Below are positions 63,456 through 64,000 of a DNA stretch of 64,000 nt, in pieces. Each line of letters begins with the position of its first letter. The stretch's first letter is position 1. The stretch spans positions 1,054,001 to 1,118,000 of the forward strand of contig NZ_JAMBNP010000001.1 of assembly GCF_023715145.1 (NCBI RefSeq), read 5' to 3'. Origin of the DNA: Paenibacillus glycanilyticus (GTDB taxonomy: Bacteria; Bacillota; Bacilli; Paenibacillales; Paenibacillaceae). A model generated the notes under the pieces. It made no database searches and had not been told where the DNA came from. It saw only the letters and a list, made by a program, of their open reading frames with translations. Position numbers and translations under genes: made by a program.

Positions 63456-64000
63456 TTGCTGTTTGCGGGAACTAACTACCATCCGCACGACTGGCCACCA
63501 GAGCGGTGGAGACGCGACATTGAATTAATGCGCGAGGCTTCTTTTAATATAGTACGTCTCGGGCATTTATGCTGGGACAGCTATGAGCCTTCTGAAGGGA
63601 ATTTTACTTTTGATTGGTTTGATGAGGTTATGGACCTGTTTCATGAAGCCGGAATCAAGGTCGTACTCGATATTGCCACCCGACCTGCTCCTACATGGCT
63701 ACACAAAAAATATCCCGGCATCAGCCTGACGGATTCAAACGGAAATCGAATGGAAGCGCAATCGCGTTATATGGATGATATCGGGCATCCAGCGTTTCAG
63801 GAATATGCGTTAAGATTTGCCGAAAAGCTGGTGCGCCGGTATCGAAACCACCCTGCGCTGTATGCTTTTGGTTTGTGCAACGAGCTTGGCTCCGGTGCCC
63901 CTTCTTATTCCAACGCAGCCAGAGAACGTTTTGTTGACTGGCTGGCAACTAAATACGAAACGATTGAAAATCTGAATGCAGCCTGGACTACCCAGAGATG
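63456..64000 (+). CDS. GH42 beta-galactosidase, 3'-truncated by the window edge
   Basis: About 181 residues of a GH42 enzyme run off the end of the window. It begins LFAGTNYHPHDWPPERW and carries the acid/base Glu143 in FGLCNELGSG. It resembles the GH42 protein at 49381 in layout but differs in detail (LGHLCWDSYEP instead of LAEFAWAKMEP). I chose the TTG at 63456 because GGCGGTGATC, close to the full anti-Shine-Dalgarno complement, sits directly upstream; an ATG at 63441 has no site. It is divergent from the third importer, whose sugar it probably splits. Confidence 0.88.
   Translation, partial: MLFAGTNYHPHDWPPERWRRDIELMREASFNIVRLGHLCWDSYEPSEGNFTFDWFDEVMDLFHEAGIKVVLDIATRPAPTWLHKKYPGISLTDSNGNRMEAQSRYMDDIGHPAFQEYALRFAEKLVRRYRNHPALYAFGLCNELGSGAPSYSNAARERFVDWLATKYETIENLNAAWTTQR

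Overview
The window looks like chromosomal DNA from a Paenibacillus-type member of the Firmicutes. Supporting signs are strong GGAGG ribosome binding sites, S-layer homology (SLH) domains, AraC-type YesN response regulators paired with YesM-type histidine kinases, LplB/YtcP-type sugar permeases with no cognate ATPase, and remnants of the sporulation sigma factor gene sigK. No rRNA, tRNA, CRISPR array, transposase or phage gene was recognised.

Positions 1-4.6 kb hold the 3' part of a glycosyltransferase, a small hypothetical gene, and a thiol/peroxide-stress group: an OhrR-like regulator, trxB-tpx, and a divergent exported alpha/beta hydrolase. The trxB/hydrolase promoters face each other and share a repeated operator-like motif. 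Positions 4.7-7.7 kb hold an unusual three-gene membrane module, HupE-like / TPR-membrane / HupE-like. Positions 8-14.2 kb hold a secreted SLH-anchored purple-acid-phosphatase-like enzyme. Divergent to it is a four-gene run of two small histidine-containing membrane proteins, an apparently inactive metallophosphatase relative, and a lipoprotein.

Positions 14.3-34.6 kb are a mannose-glycan utilisation region, almost all on the minus strand. It holds a secreted multidomain GH38 mannosidase, a DeoR regulator, a type I mannose-6-phosphate isomerase, a ROK kinase, an intracellular GH38 enzyme, a YesN/YesM two-component system, a complete LplB/YtcP-type importer (lipoprotein plus two permeases), an ADP-ribosylglycohydrolase-family protein and an AraC regulator. 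The likely logic is: trim mannosides outside the cell, import the oligosaccharides, cleave them inside, then phosphorylate and isomerise mannose. DeoR-type repeats lie upstream of both the regulator and the isomerase.

Positions 34.9-43.7 kb are mixed: a cupin, cysD-cysN (sulfate activation, with a decayed APS-kinase-like tail on CysN), a peptidase-E-like protein, a 55-codon gene, a short-chain dehydrogenase next to a decayed LysR gene, and a winged-helix regulator with an MFS exporter. Positions 44-64 kb are a second glycan-degradation region: a DUF1349 protein, a GH29 fucosidase with a divergent AraC regulator, a small kinase, a GH42 beta-galactosidase, two more ATPase-less sugar importers (one in an operon with its own YesM/YesN pair), more AraC regulators, and a second GH42 gene running off the end. 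Three remnants of the 3' end of sigK lie at 38.2, 44.1 and 45.1 kb. The last two sit directly behind the DUF1349 and GH29 genes, which suggests that this part was built by repeated rearrangement.
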